The position numbers and the translations under genes are program-made. Below the pieces are notes generated by a model. That model searched no databases, had not been told where the DNA came from, and saw only the letters and a list, made by a program, of their open reading frames with translations. Shown one piece after another: positions 1 through 9,271 of a DNA stretch of 64,000 nucleotides. Location: assembly GCF_000010165.1 (NCBI RefSeq), contig NC_012491.1, positions 4,657,501 through 4,721,500 on the forward strand. Reading direction: 5' to 3'. Each line of letters starts with the position of its first letter. Within the stretch, counting starts at the first letter, position 1. This DNA is from Brevibacillus brevis NBRC 100599. Lineage in GTDB: Bacteria > Bacillota > Bacilli > Brevibacillales > Brevibacillaceae.

Positions 1-1183
1 CCTCCATGGCATCAAACTCGAGAAAATCTTGTCTGTTTTTCTCATACATGATGTCAATCGCTTTTCGAATACCCGCAGACTCTGCCACCAATCCGTCTTG
101 TACACTCCCGTAGTCCGCTACTCTTTCCCTTCCTTTCCATGCTATCGGGTCTTTATTTTTCGCATGATCTGACATCAAGGCTTGATGCATGGAAAAACGA
201 ACACCTGTAACGCCCTTCGTATCCTCCAAATCACCGGGCGTATAATCTTTGTCTTCTCCTCGATTGACGGAATACCATAAATGGTATCTCGCCGTATAGT
301 CGCTCTCCGTATAATCTAGATTACCTTCGTCCATATTTTCTGAATATTGATCATAGGACGAATTCCCTGCCGTCGGACGACCAAATTGCCCATTGTTGAG
401 CATCTCTGCCTTGGCCTCCCATTTGAAGGGTATTCTGACAGGAAGCTGAATTTCCCATGGTTTATCCGCGTCTATTTTTTTCAAGATCCCCAATTTCAAG
501 AGCTGATCCTGGTCTACACTGAAGTTCAATTGATCGTATTTTACTTCCACCGTGTACTCGTACTTTGTTCCAATTTTCGCTTCACGAAGCATTTCCTCGA
601 TTGTATTATTGTAGGATTCTTTATTATTTTTTGTATCCTGCGGGGCTACATTCCATTCTTGATCGCCTCCTTGTCCTCTGAGGATCTGATAGCCAACCAA
701 ATGACCTCCCTCGTAGCTGGCCAATAACCCGCTAATCGCGCCTTCCCGTATGAAAATCTCTTCTTTTCCAAGATTTCCGATGGCTGTTACCACCTTTAAG
801 CCTTCACGGTCATTTTTAGAGGCACTTTTTGTAACAAGAGCGGTAACAGAATGAGGACGGTCGCATGTATCTCCCAATTCGTTTTTTGTTTTGGCAAATA
901 TCTCTGCATTCAAATTTTTTTCGCCGAATACTTCCTTTAACATCCCCCAAAAAGTAGGAAGTCCTTTGTCTGCTTGCACATCCGTAAACTTCCCGTCATC
1001 TCCAACGGCTTCTTCAAAATCTTTTTGTTGGTATGCATCTGGATGATCCGCTTTCATTTTATTGAGATTCTCTTGTTTGAGTTTTCTTTGGATGAGTGGC
1101 ATTCGAGGTTGCTTTTGATTTTGCAGGAGTTGCGTCATTGCCTTGTTTCCTACTTTTTTGGCGAGTTGTAAAACGGGTGGCAT
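1..1183 (-). CDS. Nuclease-like protein with injection-cargo-like N-terminus (partial)
   Basis: This minus-strand reading frame stays open from an ATG at 1183 to the left edge, so the C-terminus is missing (about 394 residues visible). The N-terminus, VGNKAMTQLL followed by IQRK, resembles the short conserved leader of many DUF4157-type and polymorphic toxin proteins (usual form GNxAVxQLL..QRK). Near the middle it has GGHLVGYQIL, then NVAPQDTKNN and ESYNNTIEEML, which matches the pattern of DNA/RNA non-specific endonucleases: catalytic GH, then N..PQD...N, then a Y/W...E helix. It is probably a secreted or injected nuclease. The frame is also open upstream of the ATG (TTG and GTG codons up to about 1351), so the start could be earlier. 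No adjacent immunity gene is visible in the window. Confidence 0.6.
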   Translation of the reverse strand, partial: MPPVLQLAKKVGNKAMTQLLQNQKQPRMPLIQRKLKQENLNKMKADHPDAYQQKDFEEAVGDDGKFTDVQADKGLPTFWGMLKEVFGEKNLNAEIFAKTKNELGDTCDRPHSVTALVTKSASKNDREGLKVVTAIGNLGKEEIFIREGAISGLLASYEGGHLVGYQILRGQGGDQEWNVAPQDTKNNKESYNNTIEEMLREAKIGTKYEYTVEVKYDQLNFSVDQDQLLKLGILKKIDADKPWEIQLPVRIPFKWEAKAEMLNNGQFGRPTAGNSSYDQYSENMDEGNLDYTESDYTARYHLWYSVNRGEDKDYTPGDLEDTKGVTGVRFSMHQALMSDHAKNKDPIAWKGRERVADYGSVQDGLVAESAGIRKAIDIMYEKNRQDFLEFDAME

Positions 1184-1368
1184 GTTTCGGTGGGAATTTT
1201 GTGGGGGAAGCACATTGTCAGATAGATTTTTGCTGCTTGGCCTCTGATTTTGATTTTCTTTTGGGAGTGACTCCCGATTATTGAACACCCTATCATCCCC
1301 TACTAGGTTGGCGTTTCTTTCATGAAAGGACTTACCCGTCAATCCGAGCAAGCCCTTTTCATCATTTC

Positions 1369-1893
1369 CTATTGTAGTGCCAGCAAATCAGCAAACGCTT
1401 TGGCGTACGCAGGGAGGTCAGGCGGTCTACGGGAACCTACAATGTGACCGTCTACCACAACCTCTTCATCTACCCAAATCGCTCCTGCATTCTCCATATC
1501 ATCTTTAATGCCTGGCGTCGATGTCGTCTTTACCCCGCGCAAAATTTTTGCGGAGGCAAGCACCCAACCCGCATGGCAAATGTGTCCAATCGGTTTTTTC
1601 GCCTCGTGCATCGCTACCACAAACGACAGCACTTCCGGATAGCGGCGCAGCTTGTCAGGTGCCCACCCTCCTGGAACGAGTACGCCTGCATAGTCGGCAG
1701 GATTGACCTCTCCCATCGCTTTGTCAGCCTCACACGGTACACCGTACTTCCCTATATAGACTTGATTCGCCTTCGGACCGACGAAATGGACGGTAGCGCC
1801 TTCCTCTCGCAGTCTCATCACCGGATACCAGAGCTCGAGATCCTCAAATTCACTTTCGACGAAGCAAACCACTTGTTTTCCTGCAAGTCTCAA
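1369..1893 (-). CDS. DJ-1/PfpI family protein (type 1 glutamine amidotransferase-like)
   Basis: A PfpI/YhbO-like protein of about 174 residues. The expected nucleophilic cysteine is in GHICHAGWVLASA, preceded by a glycine-rich elbow (VLVPGGWAPDKLRR). The conserved acid near the N-terminus is in ESEFEDLELWYP. Members of this family act as chaperones, deglycases or peptidases on damaged proteins in the cytoplasm; which activity applies here cannot be told. The frame can start at an ATG at 1908, but GGAGG lies just downstream of that codon, eight bases before a TTG at 1893, so I prefer the TTG start. The gene is monocistronic, followed by the partial nuclease gene in the same direction. Confidence 0.85.
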   Translation of the reverse strand: MRLAGKQVVCFVESEFEDLELWYPVMRLREEGATVHFVGPKANQVYIGKYGVPCEADKAMGEVNPADYAGVLVPGGWAPDKLRRYPEVLSFVVAMHEAKKPIGHICHAGWVLASAKILRGVKTTSTPGIKDDMENAGAIWVDEEVVVDGHIVGSRRPPDLPAYAKAFADLLALQ

Positions 1894-1999
1894 CGTTCTC
1901 GCCTCCATTTCCTTCTATACTACGCTATTGTAGCAGGTACAAAAGGAAAAGACAGCAGGTACATGGATCAAGCTTGCTGCCTATCTATCCTCGGTATAA

Positions 2000-2029
2000 T
2001 AAAAAAAGTGAGAAACAGGCCTACTCACT
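2000..2029 (-). terminator. Rho-independent terminator of the tRNA pair
   Basis: On the minus strand AGTGAG pairs with CTCACT across a short loop and is followed by a run of seven T. It lies about 40 bases past the 3' end of tRNA-Leu and most likely ends the tRNA-Pro/tRNA-Leu transcript. Confidence 0.7.
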
Positions 2030-2068
2030 GTTCCCCACCTTATAACGAAAACCATATGTATAGATTGC

Positions 2069-2151
2069 TGGTGCCGGTAGAGGGACTTGAACCCCCACGG
2101 TTTCCCTCACGATTTTGAGTCGCGCGCGTCTGCCAATTCCGCCATACCGGC
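2069..2151 (-). tRNA. tRNA-Leu (anticodon CAA)
   Basis: The acceptor strands GCCGGTA and TACCGGC pair, and CCA is encoded. The T loop GTTCAAG is present. The anticodon loop CTCAAAA sits on a CGCGA/TCGTG stem, giving anticodon CAA. The sequence between anticodon arm and T arm is longer than in class I tRNAs, as expected for the long variable arm of tRNA-Leu. It lies 17 bases downstream of tRNA-Pro on the same strand. Confidence 0.93.
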
Positions 2152-2168
2152 CTATTCAAAAGAAAACA

Positions 2169-2245
2169 TGGTCGGGAAGACAGGATTCGAACCTGCGACC
2201 CCTTGGTCCCAAGCCAAGTACTCTACCAAGCTGAGCTACTTCCCG
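2169..2245 (-). tRNA. tRNA-Pro (anticodon TGG)
   Basis: The acceptor strands CGGGAAG and CTTCCCG pair, followed by A and an encoded CCA. The anticodon loop CTTGGGA on a CTTGG/CCAAG stem gives anticodon TGG. The T loop GTTCGAATC is present. It is the first gene of a two-tRNA unit with tRNA-Leu. Confidence 0.95.
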
Positions 2246-2379
2246 ATCGCCAACCATATCGGACCTTCTCTCATTCGACAATTTCCGATAAGTATCGCAA
2301 CACTTACATACTATACAGGCAAATTGAACCAATAGCAATACCGGATTTTTTTGGAATATAGTCATTTTTTCCTAGTGTT

Positions 2380-2868
2380 TCATTTCCCTCTCCATGATGC
2401 ACAGGCTTTTCCACAAGGTATTTGGCGTTTCAAGAAATCCTGCGGTAGATTAAACGGATAGTCCAGCGGATGACGCCCTACAACAATCCAGCGCCCATTC
2501 GAAAGCTTTTTCAACTGGTACACACGGAAAAATCGATCGCTTGGATCGAAGGCAAACCATACCACAAGCGTCGCACACCTGCTGCCCGAGGACAGGACCT
2601 GTGATTTTACAATTGGTGGAGCCCCTATCGTATCCCCTACCGGGATCGCGAGTCGTCCGTTTATTCGCCGCAAATCAAGATTGCCGATCACTCGATTTGC
2701 CAGACAAGGGGTCATGAATTTTTGCAGGAAACGGCGAATTTTCACCTTGGAATTGAACCGTTTTGGCAAAATGATTCCGCGATCCCCCACACGCTTATGC
2801 GCTGAAAAGATAATCGTAAAGAATGCTTGCTCTGCCAATCGAATGACCTGCACCCATTGCTTTTTCAT
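2380..2868 (-). CDS. Conserved-looking hypothetical protein, 162 aa
   Basis: The ATG at 2868 is preceded by a strong ribosome binding site (GGGGGAGGG). The protein is basic (GDRGIILPKRF, NSKVKIRRFL) with a central stretch VVWFAFDPSDRFFRVYQLKKL and a final cysteine-containing tail. I recognise no family. There is no signal peptide or membrane segment. The frame is long and well spaced from the tRNAs, so it is likely a real gene of unknown function. Confidence 0.65.
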   Translation of the reverse strand: MKKQWVQVIRLAEQAFFTIIFSAHKRVGDRGIILPKRFNSKVKIRRFLQKFMTPCLANRVIGNLDLRRINGRLAIPVGDTIGAPPIVKSQVLSSGSRCATLVVWFAFDPSDRFFRVYQLKKLSNGRWIVVGRHPLDYPFNLPQDFLKRQIPCGKACASWRGK

Positions 2869-3003
2869 CTGACGTCCCTCCCCCTGTCAGATTATGCATC
2901 ACGGGAAGAAAATGGTTGGACGCTTACCTATATACATAAACCGTTGCGTGCAGGGCAAATTAATACGGTGTTCTGATCACCCAAAACCGCAGGAGGTATA
3001 GCA

Positions 3004-3228
3004 ATGCCTAGCCAAATTAACACGGACTCGCTTAAAAAAGCAGAGGTAGCCACCACGCTGGCAAAAAATATGATTACGCAAGCAATCGAGCAATCTGCTG
3101 CCAATCCACAGCTCGCCGAAGAAGCCTTGAAGCAAGCGTCTCAGGAAATTGCCCAAGCGCAAACAATGGTGTCCCAAGTCCAATCTACGCTGCAAACCCA
3201 AGCGCAAGCTCAACAAAGTCAATCCTAA
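3004..3228 (+). CDS. Small helical protein of unknown function, 74 aa
   Basis: An excellent ribosome binding site (AGGAGG) precedes the ATG by a normal distance. The protein is almost entirely helix-forming, rich in Ala, Gln and Ser ([20 protein letters not shown]), and ends in a Gln/Ser-rich tail. It has no cysteine and no membrane segment. It may be a small spore or stress protein, but nothing in the sequence proves that. fosB follows on the same strand after about 95 bases. Confidence 0.7.
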   Translation: MPSQINTDSLKKAEVATTLAKNMITQAIEQSAANPQLAEEALKQASQEIAQAQTMVSQVQSTLQTQAQAQQSQS

Positions 3229-3322
3229 CCAAATGGCAGGCAGACCCGGATTAGACTGGTGGTTTGCCTGTTTTCCCCATACAATAGCAATTGAGATGAT
3301 TGCTAAAAAGGTGGGGGACATA

Positions 3323-3748
3323 TTGCCGCAACTTCAAGGATTGAATCATTTGCTTTTCTCTGTCTCAGATCTGGAGAAATCTTTTTGTTTTTACCGGGAT
3401 GTCCTGCACGCCAAACCACTAGTACGAGGTCGCAAGCTGGCTTACTTTGACTTAAATGGCTACTGGTTGGCGCTGAATGAGGAACCCGACATCCCGCGCA
3501 ATGAAATTGCTCACTCCTATACACACATGGCCTTCACTATTACAGAAGAGTCATTTGATGAGTGGTATGCTCACTTGGAAAAGCATGGCGTGACCATTTT
3601 GCATGGACGGGATCGCTCAGAGCGGGATAAGCGCTCCATTTATTTTATCGACCCTGATGGGCATAAGTTCGAATTACATACAGGCACTCTCCAGGACCGT
3701 CTCGCTTACTACCGGGACGAAAAGCATCACATGACCTTTTTTGAATAA
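3323..3748 (+). CDS. fosB: Metallothiol transferase FosB (fosfomycin resistance)
   Basis: A vicinal-oxygen-chelate enzyme that adds bacillithiol (or cysteine) to fosfomycin and opens its epoxide in the cytoplasm. The 141 residues align along their whole length with Fos[57 protein letters not shown] and HMTFFE. The metal ligands of the family are visible as the His in LNHLLF, the His in YTHMAF and the Glu in KFELHTG. An upstream ATG at 3296 exists, but a ribosome binding site (AAGGTGGGGG, 3308-3317) sits six bases before TTG 3323, and that start gives the usual FosB length. A terminator follows at 3849. Confidence 0.93.
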   Translation: MPQLQGLNHLLFSVSDLEKSFCFYRDVLHAKPLVRGRKLAYFDLNGYWLALNEEPDIPRNEIAHSYTHMAFTITEESFDEWYAHLEKHGVTILHGRDRSERDKRSIYFIDPDGHKFELHTGTLQDRLAYYRDEKHHMTFFE

Positions 3749-3848
3749 TCGATGACGCTGTCCATTTCTTAATATAATTTTCACAAAATCACAATAGTTC
3801 CAAAGATTCAACTCCATACGTGAATGCTATAATCGATAAAACACTTAT

Positions 3849-3878
3849 GGCCTATTCCCTTATGAATAGGCCCGTTTT
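3849..3878 (+). terminator. Terminator after fosB
   Basis: GGCCTATTC and GAATAGGCC form a nine-base-pair stem with a six-base loop, followed by CGTTTTTC. It separates fosB from the chemoreceptor gene that starts at 3903. Confidence 0.75.
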
Positions 3879-3902
3879 TCGTAAACATTATGGAGGGATT
3901 TT

Positions 3903-5624
3903 ATGTTTGGTAAGCGTGGCGCCCAAACCGTTACCGCCTTAATTCAAAAAAGCGATGTCCAAATGTCCGATCAGCTAACGGGGAAAATTCATTTTTTACA
4001 AATGAATCAAACAGACCTTGATCGGCTGAAACAAATTGAACCACTCCTAACAGAACACCTAGAGGCCATTACAGAGCGTCATTACCACATGCTTTGCCAA
4101 TACTCCCATCTTATGCAGATCATCGAAACGCATACGACGGTTGATCGATTGGCCGTATCCTTTCGTCACTATTTGCAATCGCTTCCACACGCCAAGCTAG
4201 ACGATGCCTATGTAGCCGGGCGTAAGAAAATCGGAGAGGTCCATAGCAAAATTGGACTTGCGCCAGAATGGTATACGGGCTCATACTTGCGGGTTTATGA
4301 ATATTTGATTCCCGCTATCGTCAATACCTATTCGAAACGTCCCCAGGAATTATCTTCTGTCCTGTTGGCGCTCATGAGAATCATCACGCTTGATTCGCAA
4401 ATCGTCCTCCAATCATATCAGGAGGACAATGATTACAAAGTCATTGATCGCCTGGGCGAAGTTCTGGAATTAGTGATTCAGATCGATAAATTCAAGCATG
4501 TGCTGGACACGCTTGAGGCTACGACTGAGGAAGCTGGCAATGTGGGATCTGCTGCTGAGCAGCTAAGCGAATCTGTGCAAAAAGTGGCTCAATCAGCCGT
4601 CTCTGTCGCAGAGAGTGCTTCCACGACAATCGAGCAAGCAACGATGGGCAAGGATATTATCCAAGATTCATTAACGAGCTTTCTTTCCATGGCAGATGAA
4701 TTCCAAGAGATGCAAGCAAAAACTTCGCAATTAATGACATCCATTGCAGAAGTTTCTCAGGTCGTCCAAGTCATCCGCAATATTGCCGATCAAACCAATC
4801 TTCTTGCATTAAATGCGTCGATTGAGGCAGCGCGTGCCAACGAACACGGGCGAGGCTTTGCTATCGTGGCAGATGAAGTACGAAAGCTCGCCGAGCAGAC
4901 CAAGCAATCCGTTCAAAGCATTACTGCTACAATCAACAATGTTCAGAATGAAGCTGTCCAGGTAAAAGAAACGGCCACTCTCATGAGCGACCATTTTAAC
5001 GATAAAGTGATTCAGACACGCGATGCCATTGGAATATTAGGAGATATTGTGCAAAACATTGAGACTGTCGGGCATTCCACCGGACACATCGCCGCATTGG
5101 CACAAGAGCAGTCTGCTGCCACAGATGACATTTCCATGCGCATATCGCAAGTCCTGACGAATATGGAGCAGGTCTCTTCGCACGTCTCGAATGTAGGTAA
5201 AAACGTCTATAATGTTGGGGCTGGCATTAACAGCCTACACAAGCTGAGCATCACACAAACGAGCCACTTTAAGACCAAGCATTACTTGCGAATCGTCAAA
5301 ACCGACCATCTCTTATGGAAATGGTGGCTGTACAACTTCATGCTTGGGTATCACCACATTGATGAAAAAGAACTCGTGGACCATCATCAATGCCGCTTGG
5401 GGATTTGGTATGACGAGGCCCTGAACAATCCATCCTTGAGCACCTTGCCTTCTTTCAAGCAATTAGAAGCGCCTCATCGCCAGTTCCACGAAACGGTTCG
5501 GCGGATTTACCACCTCGTCAAGCAAGGAAAACTAGAGGAAGCAGAAGCTACGTTTGATACGCTAGAAGATATCTCACAACGCATTCTCAACGTACTGGAT
5601 CAGCTCGCCAAAGAAGTATCCTAA
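3903..5624 (+). CDS. HemAT-like globin-coupled chemoreceptor with C-terminal CZB domain
   Basis: A 573-residue soluble chemoreceptor. Residues about 20-185 form a globin-coupled sensor like HemAT, which binds oxygen through haem; the likely proximal histidine is His114 in [11 protein letters not shown]. There is no transmembrane segment. Residues about 200-450 are the methyl-accepting signalling domain, with the highly conserved hairpin tip ([36 protein letters not shown]). Residues about 465-573 resemble a chemoreceptor zinc-binding (CZB) domain: [32 protein letters not shown] supply the expected His and Cys ligands. HemAT proteins usually stop after the signalling domain. It probably couples oxygen sensing to CheA, with a second metal- or oxidant-sensing input. 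The ribosome binding site GGAGGGA precedes the ATG. Confidence 0.9.
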   Translation: MFGKRGAQTVTALIQKSDVQMSDQLTGKIHFLQMNQTDLDRLKQIEPLLTEHLEAITERHYHMLCQYSHLMQIIETHTTVDRLAVSFRHYLQSLPHAKLDDAYVAGRKKIGEVHSKIGLAPEWYTGSYLRVYEYLIPAIVNTYSKRPQELSSVLLALMRIITLDSQIVLQSYQEDNDYKVIDRLGEVLELVIQIDKFKHVLDTLEATTEEAGNVGSAAEQLSESVQKVAQSAVSVAESASTTIEQATMGKDIIQDSLTSFLSMADEFQEMQAKTSQLMTSIAEVSQVVQVIRNIADQTNLLALNASIEAARANEHGRGFAIVADEVRKLAEQTKQSVQSITATINNVQNEAVQVKETATLMSDHFNDKVIQTRDAIGILGDIVQNIETVGHSTGHIAALAQEQSAATDDISMRISQVLTNMEQVSSHVSNVGKNVYNVGAGINSLHKLSITQTSHFKTKHYLRIVKTDHLLWKWWLYNFMLGYHHIDEKELVDHHQCRLGIWYDEALNNPSLSTLPSFKQLEAPHRQFHETVRRIYHLVKQGKLEEAEATFDTLEDISQRILNVLDQLAKEVS

Positions 5625-5629
5625 TGCTA

Positions 5630-6733
5630 TTATCTACTTTTCTTTTGCTTGCCCGGCTGCCTTTTGGAGGCAGCTTTTTTTGTTTGGACACGGTTTAACT
5701 CTGCGGGAGATAGCGGTCCAGTACGGGTGTCGGTTCGCCTGACCCTTTTTGCTTTGACAACTGACCTGCCTGCTCTCCCTGTTGCTCTTGCTATCCCCAC
5801 GCCAAACGCTTGCAATGCCCAGACAACCGGATACGAAATGGAGAGCCTCCCATTGGCTGAACCAGCAAAATTCACAGCCGCCGCGTAATTGCCCGCAGTC
5901 AGCCAAACAGAGCCGGAATCTCCCGGCAAGGAGATGGGAACCGTACTTCTGATGACCGTCTGGTTCTGAAAACGAATGGTCCCCAGTCCTCCGTAGTTCC
6001 CGTAACTGACATCAATATCGGTGTGGATCGATTCGACCGTTCCCCATGCCAGCCCCGATGAACGGCCCACCTTTTTCAATCTGCGCCCGATACCATACGA
6101 GCGAATCACACCTGGTACTCTGCCTACGGTTGCATAACGAGGGGCAAGGAGTCGATTGGAAGTAGGGATGCTAAGCGCTGCATCCATTCGATTACCTGCA
6201 TTTCTCCGAAGACGAACATACCGATACAGGCGTCCGATTCGATCTCTTCCCGAGCGACCACCGTCGGCTCCACCTGGCTGGATGGTCTCGGTATAGCCGC
6301 TCGTATTGTTACGATTCAGGACGTGATTGTTGCTCAACACAAACCGTTGGCCTCCTCGGGCAACGATTAACCCAGCCGTTCCGGACGCCCCTGGGTAGCC
6401 GATGCTATATCCAGCGATCACAGGTCTGATTCTACTGCGATAATTCGTTGCAGAAGGACGTACAGCAGGATGACAATGGCACCGTCCAGAGGTTACGGTG
6501 CGAACAGGAACGGATACATGGGCTGTCGCCACTTGTCTTTTGACAAGGACGCAACTCGGGCAGCTCTTCTTCACGGCGGCACTTGCATTGACGGTATACA
6601 TCACAATACAGGCGCCGCCTTTTTTGTTTTTTCCGTTTGCGTAGCCAATCCCGATGCCAATTACGCCCGGCATCCGCTTCCACCTTTTGACCAAATGCTT
6701 CTTGGCCAGGAGCGCTTCCTGAAAGGTTGCCAT
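5630..6733 (-). CDS. Trypsin-like serine protease with basic tail, 367 aa
   Basis: A chymotrypsin-fold protease. The triad is readable as His in VLSNNHVLN, Asp in NRMDAALSIP and Ser in LPGDSGSVW. The N-terminal 100 residues hold several cysteines (KSCPSCVLV, RCHCHP) and a GVIGIGIGYANG strand typical of the N-terminal part of this bacterial S1-like group. The last 50 residues are rich in Lys and Arg. No signal peptide is evident, so location and substrate are unknown. The ATG at 6733 follows AAGGAAGGGG. The gene converges on the chemoreceptor gene with five bases between stops. Confidence 0.8.
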   Translation of the reverse strand: MATFQEALLAKKHLVKRWKRMPGVIGIGIGYANGKNKKGGACIVMYTVNASAAVKKSCPSCVLVKRQVATAHVSVPVRTVTSGRCHCHPAVRPSATNYRSRIRPVIAGYSIGYPGASGTAGLIVARGGQRFVLSNNHVLNRNNTSGYTETIQPGGADGGRSGRDRIGRLYRYVRLRRNAGNRMDAALSIPTSNRLLAPRYATVGRVPGVIRSYGIGRRLKKVGRSSGLAWGTVESIHTDIDVSYGNYGGLGTIRFQNQTVIRSTVPISLPGDSGSVWLTAGNYAAAVNFAGSANGRLSISYPVVWALQAFGVGIARATGRAGRSVVKAKRVRRTDTRTGPLSPAELNRVQTKKAASKRQPGKQKKSR

Positions 6734-6863
6734 GGCACCCCTTCCTTTCTGGAGGTAGTTTGTTTTACATGGTCATCGTATGTAAAACTTGGCCAGCACT
6801 GTTGGACGCTTGTCATTGCGGGGAAGCCTTTTTTAAAACCTGTTGTTCGAGCTGTTGGGGTGA

Positions 6864-7346
6864 GAGGAAACAGGAGAAAACGCTCAGCTTCTTGTCCCAC
6901 CCGCTGAGGGATTCACTGCCCGACTCCATGAAAAAAAGTGAAACCCGCGTCCAAAGTGGTCCATTCAGGAAGCGTCTCAGAGGTGGCCGCTAAAAGCTTG
7001 TTTCTCTTTTTTTCATTGCGTCTCGGTCGGTGTACCAAAGATCTTCGCTTATTTCTCCTGTTTCCTCTACGAACTTTACGTGTTAATCGATTTTTAAAAA
7101 CCTTAGAAAGAATGTAAGAATATCATCAGTTACGCCAGAGAAGAATATTTCCAGACGTAGCGACTTGTGGAGTCCTACCGAGCGGAGAAGGGATTCGCGG
7201 GCAACAGAAACGCAACTGTGCCCGTGCTACGAAGCGGCTACCACTTTTGCGTTTCCCCGCGAATCCCTTCGGAGCGGACAGTCCAACCCTCAGCGGGACG
7301 GAGCACTGAGCTTAGACTGGAAATATTCTTCTCCCCACCGCAGCCA
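6864..7346 (+). repeat. Unit 1 of a ~500-bp tandem direct repeat with internal inverted repeats
   Basis: This is the first of two copies that share most of their sequence; the second starts at 7385. Each unit has two parts. Part A (6864-7067) begins with GAGGAAACAGGAGAAAA and ends with the near-complement TTTCTCCTGTTTCCTC, with an inner inverted pair around CATGAAAAAAAG and CTTTTTTTCATTG. Part B (7128-7346) starts GAGAAGAATATTTCCAG and ends with CTGGAAATATTCTTCTC, with an inner pair around GGGATTCGCGGG and CCCCGCGAATCCC. No convincing coding frame is present. It looks like a structured non-coding element or paired MITE-like elements. Strand is arbitrary. Confidence 0.8.
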
Positions 7347-7384
7347 CATACATAGAAACTCAAGTACGTTGCACTAGTGCCGGG

Positions 7385-7866
7385 GAGGAAACAGGAGAAA
7401 ACGCTCAGATTCTAGGTCCACCCGCTGGGGGATTGACTGCCCGGCTCCATGAAAAAAAGCGAAACCCGCGTCCAAAGTGGTCCATTCAGGGGGTGTCTCA
7501 GAGGTGGACGCTGAGGGCTTGTTTCTCTTTTTTTCATTGCGCCTCGGTCAGCGTCCCTAAGATCTTCGCTTTTTTCTCCTGTTTCCTCTACGAGCTTTCC
7601 GTGTTTACCGATCTTTTCACGAATTAAAAGATTGAAGAATGTGATCAGTTACGACAGAGAAGAATATTTCCAGACGTAGCGACTTGTGGAGTCCTACTTA
7701 GCGGAGAAGGGATTCGCGGGCAAAAGAAACGCAACCGTGCCCGTGCTACGTAGCGGCTACCACTTTTGCGTTTCCCCGCGAATCCCTTCGGAGCGGACAG
7801 TCTCAACCCTCAGCGGGACGGAGCCTGGAGCCTAGACTGGAAATATTCTTCTCCCCACCGCAGCCA
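7385..7866 (+). repeat. Unit 2 of the ~500-bp tandem direct repeat
   Basis: Second copy of the unit at 6864-7346, offset by about 520 bases, with parts A (7385-7589) and B (7646-7866) in the same order. Differences between the copies are scattered single bases, while the long inverted arms are kept. Together the two units fill most of the 1.2-kb gap between the protease gene and pbuX. Confidence 0.8.
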
Positions 7867-7870
7867 CGAT

Positions 7871-7913
7871 AAAAGAAAACCGCCACCTCCTGTCTAACCA
7901 GGAAACGACGGTT
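7871..7913 (-). terminator. Terminator of the xpt-pbuX operon
   Basis: On the minus strand AACCGTCGTTTCCTG pairs imperfectly with CAGGAGGTGGCGGTT and is followed by TTCTTTT. It starts 15 bases after the pbuX stop. Confidence 0.7.
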
Positions 7914-7928
7914 CATTATCTGATGATG

Positions 7929-9239
7929 TTAAGACGCTTCCGAAACAGTTACATTTGCCGGAGCAGTCTGAGATGCTTTTTTATTCGTATGAACAAGCAA
8001 GATATTCAAAATGACTGCCGTCAAAGAACCTGTCACGATACCATTTTGCAGCATCATTTTTGCCAAAGTAGGCAGTTGATCGAACATCGTCGGAACCGCA
8101 GCAGAGCCTAGTCCAACAGCGATACTGCAAGCAGCGATCAGCAGATTTTCGTTTTTGCTCAGGTCAACCTGCGAAAGAATATTGATACCTGATGCAACAA
8201 CCATCCCGAACATAGCGATCATGGCCCCACCCAATACCGCGTTAGGAATGACCGTTGTCAAAGCTGCCAGCTTTGGCAGTAATCCGAGAACGACCAGGAT
8301 TCCACCGGCACCAATCATCACATCGCGCGATTTAATGCCAGTCAAGGAAACCAAACCGACGTTTTGCGAAAAAGCCGTGTAAGGGAATGCGTTGAAAATG
8401 CCACCCAGTACGATTGCGACACCTTCTCCGCGCAATCCTTTGACAACATCATGATCCGTCACTTTTGTATTGGTCACTTTACCGAGTGCAAAGTAAACAC
8501 CAGTGGACTCAGCCATGCTGATGATATTGACGAGAATCATGGTAACAATGGCCACAATACTGAACTGTGGTGTACCGAAGTAAAACGGTTCAACCACACT
8601 AAACCAAGAGGCTTCCGCAACATTCGCGAAGCTGACCATCCCCATCGTGTAAGCGACAGCCGTACCGACAATCAAGCCGAGCAGAACAGAAATCGCACGA
8701 ATAAAACCGGTAAAGAAACGATTAATAAGCAAAATGATAACCAACGTTCCTAAAGCCAAAAGCAAATTGTGCGGTTGTCCAAAGTCCGGCATGCCTTGTC
8801 CGCCAGCTGCGTTGTTCATCGCAACGGGAATGAGCGACAGTCCAATGATTGTAACAACTGAACCTTGTACCACGGTTGGGAAAAAGCGCAGCAGCTTGCC
8901 AAACAGTGGAGCTGCCAAGACAACGAATATACCCGATATGATGATGGCACCGTAAGCGGTCGCTAGATTACTCGTAGACGCAATCGCAATGATCGGTCCT
9001 ACTGCTGTAAACGTACAGCCTAGCACAACAGGAAGGCGAATCCCCGTATAACGTGTACCAAGAACTTGCAAGAGCGTCGCGATTCCGCATGTGAAAAGGT
9101 CAGCAGCAATCAAATAAGCGATTTGCGTAGGAGTCAGATTCAAAGCACCACCGATGATCAACGGTACGACGACGGCTCCTGCATACATGGCAAGAATGTG
9201 CTGTAAGCCCAAAGTAACAATTTTATGTTTGGCTAGCAT
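7929..9239 (-). CDS. pbuX: Xanthine permease (NCS2/NAT family)
   Basis: A 436-residue membrane protein with about 12-14 hydrophobic segments, including the NAT-family signature region QNVGLVSLTGIKSRDV. It imports xanthine by proton symport in the cytoplasmic membrane. It lies 32 bases downstream of xpt in the same orientation, the standard xpt-pbuX salvage operon, under the guanine riboswitch at 10105-10178. The ATG at 9239 is preceded by ATAGGAGGTAAGG. Confidence 0.95.
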   Translation of the reverse strand: MLAKHKIVTLGLQHILAMYAGAVVVPLIIGGALNLTPTQIAYLIAADLFTCGIATLLQVLGTRYTGIRLPVVLGCTFTAVGPIIAIASTSNLATAYGAIIISGIFVVLAAPLFGKLLRFFPTVVQGSVVTIIGLSLIPVAMNNAAGGQGMPDFGQPHNLLLALGTLVIILLINRFFTGFIRAISVLLGLIVGTAVAYTMGMVSFANVAEASWFSVVEPFYFGTPQFSIVAIVTMILVNIISMAESTGVYFALGKVTNTKVTDHDVVKGLRGEGVAIVLGGIFNAFPYTAFSQNVGLVSLTGIKSRDVMIGAGGILVVLGLLPKLAALTTVIPNAVLGGAMIAMFGMVVASGINILSQVDLSKNENLLIAACSIAVGLGSAAVPTMFDQLPTLAKMMLQNGIVTGSLTAVILNILLVHTNKKASQTAPANVTVSEAS

Positions 9240-9271
9240 GAGTGAACCCTTACCTCCTATTGATTTTTTGA

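Noticed and set aside
1444..2118. Long plus-strand open frame of 224 codons
   Set aside because: It is the reverse shadow of the PfpI gene and continues through a terminator and tRNA-Leu; no ribosome binding site.
6864..7866. Insertion sequence
   Set aside because: Long inverted arms are present, but there is no transposase frame or remnant and the two units are in tandem.
6864..7866. CRISPR array
   Set aside because: Only two copies of a 500-base unit; no short regularly spaced repeats and no cas genes.
8364..8753. Plus-strand frames inside pbuX
   Set aside because: Shadows of the pbuX coding sequence, with membrane-protein codon pattern on the opposite strand.
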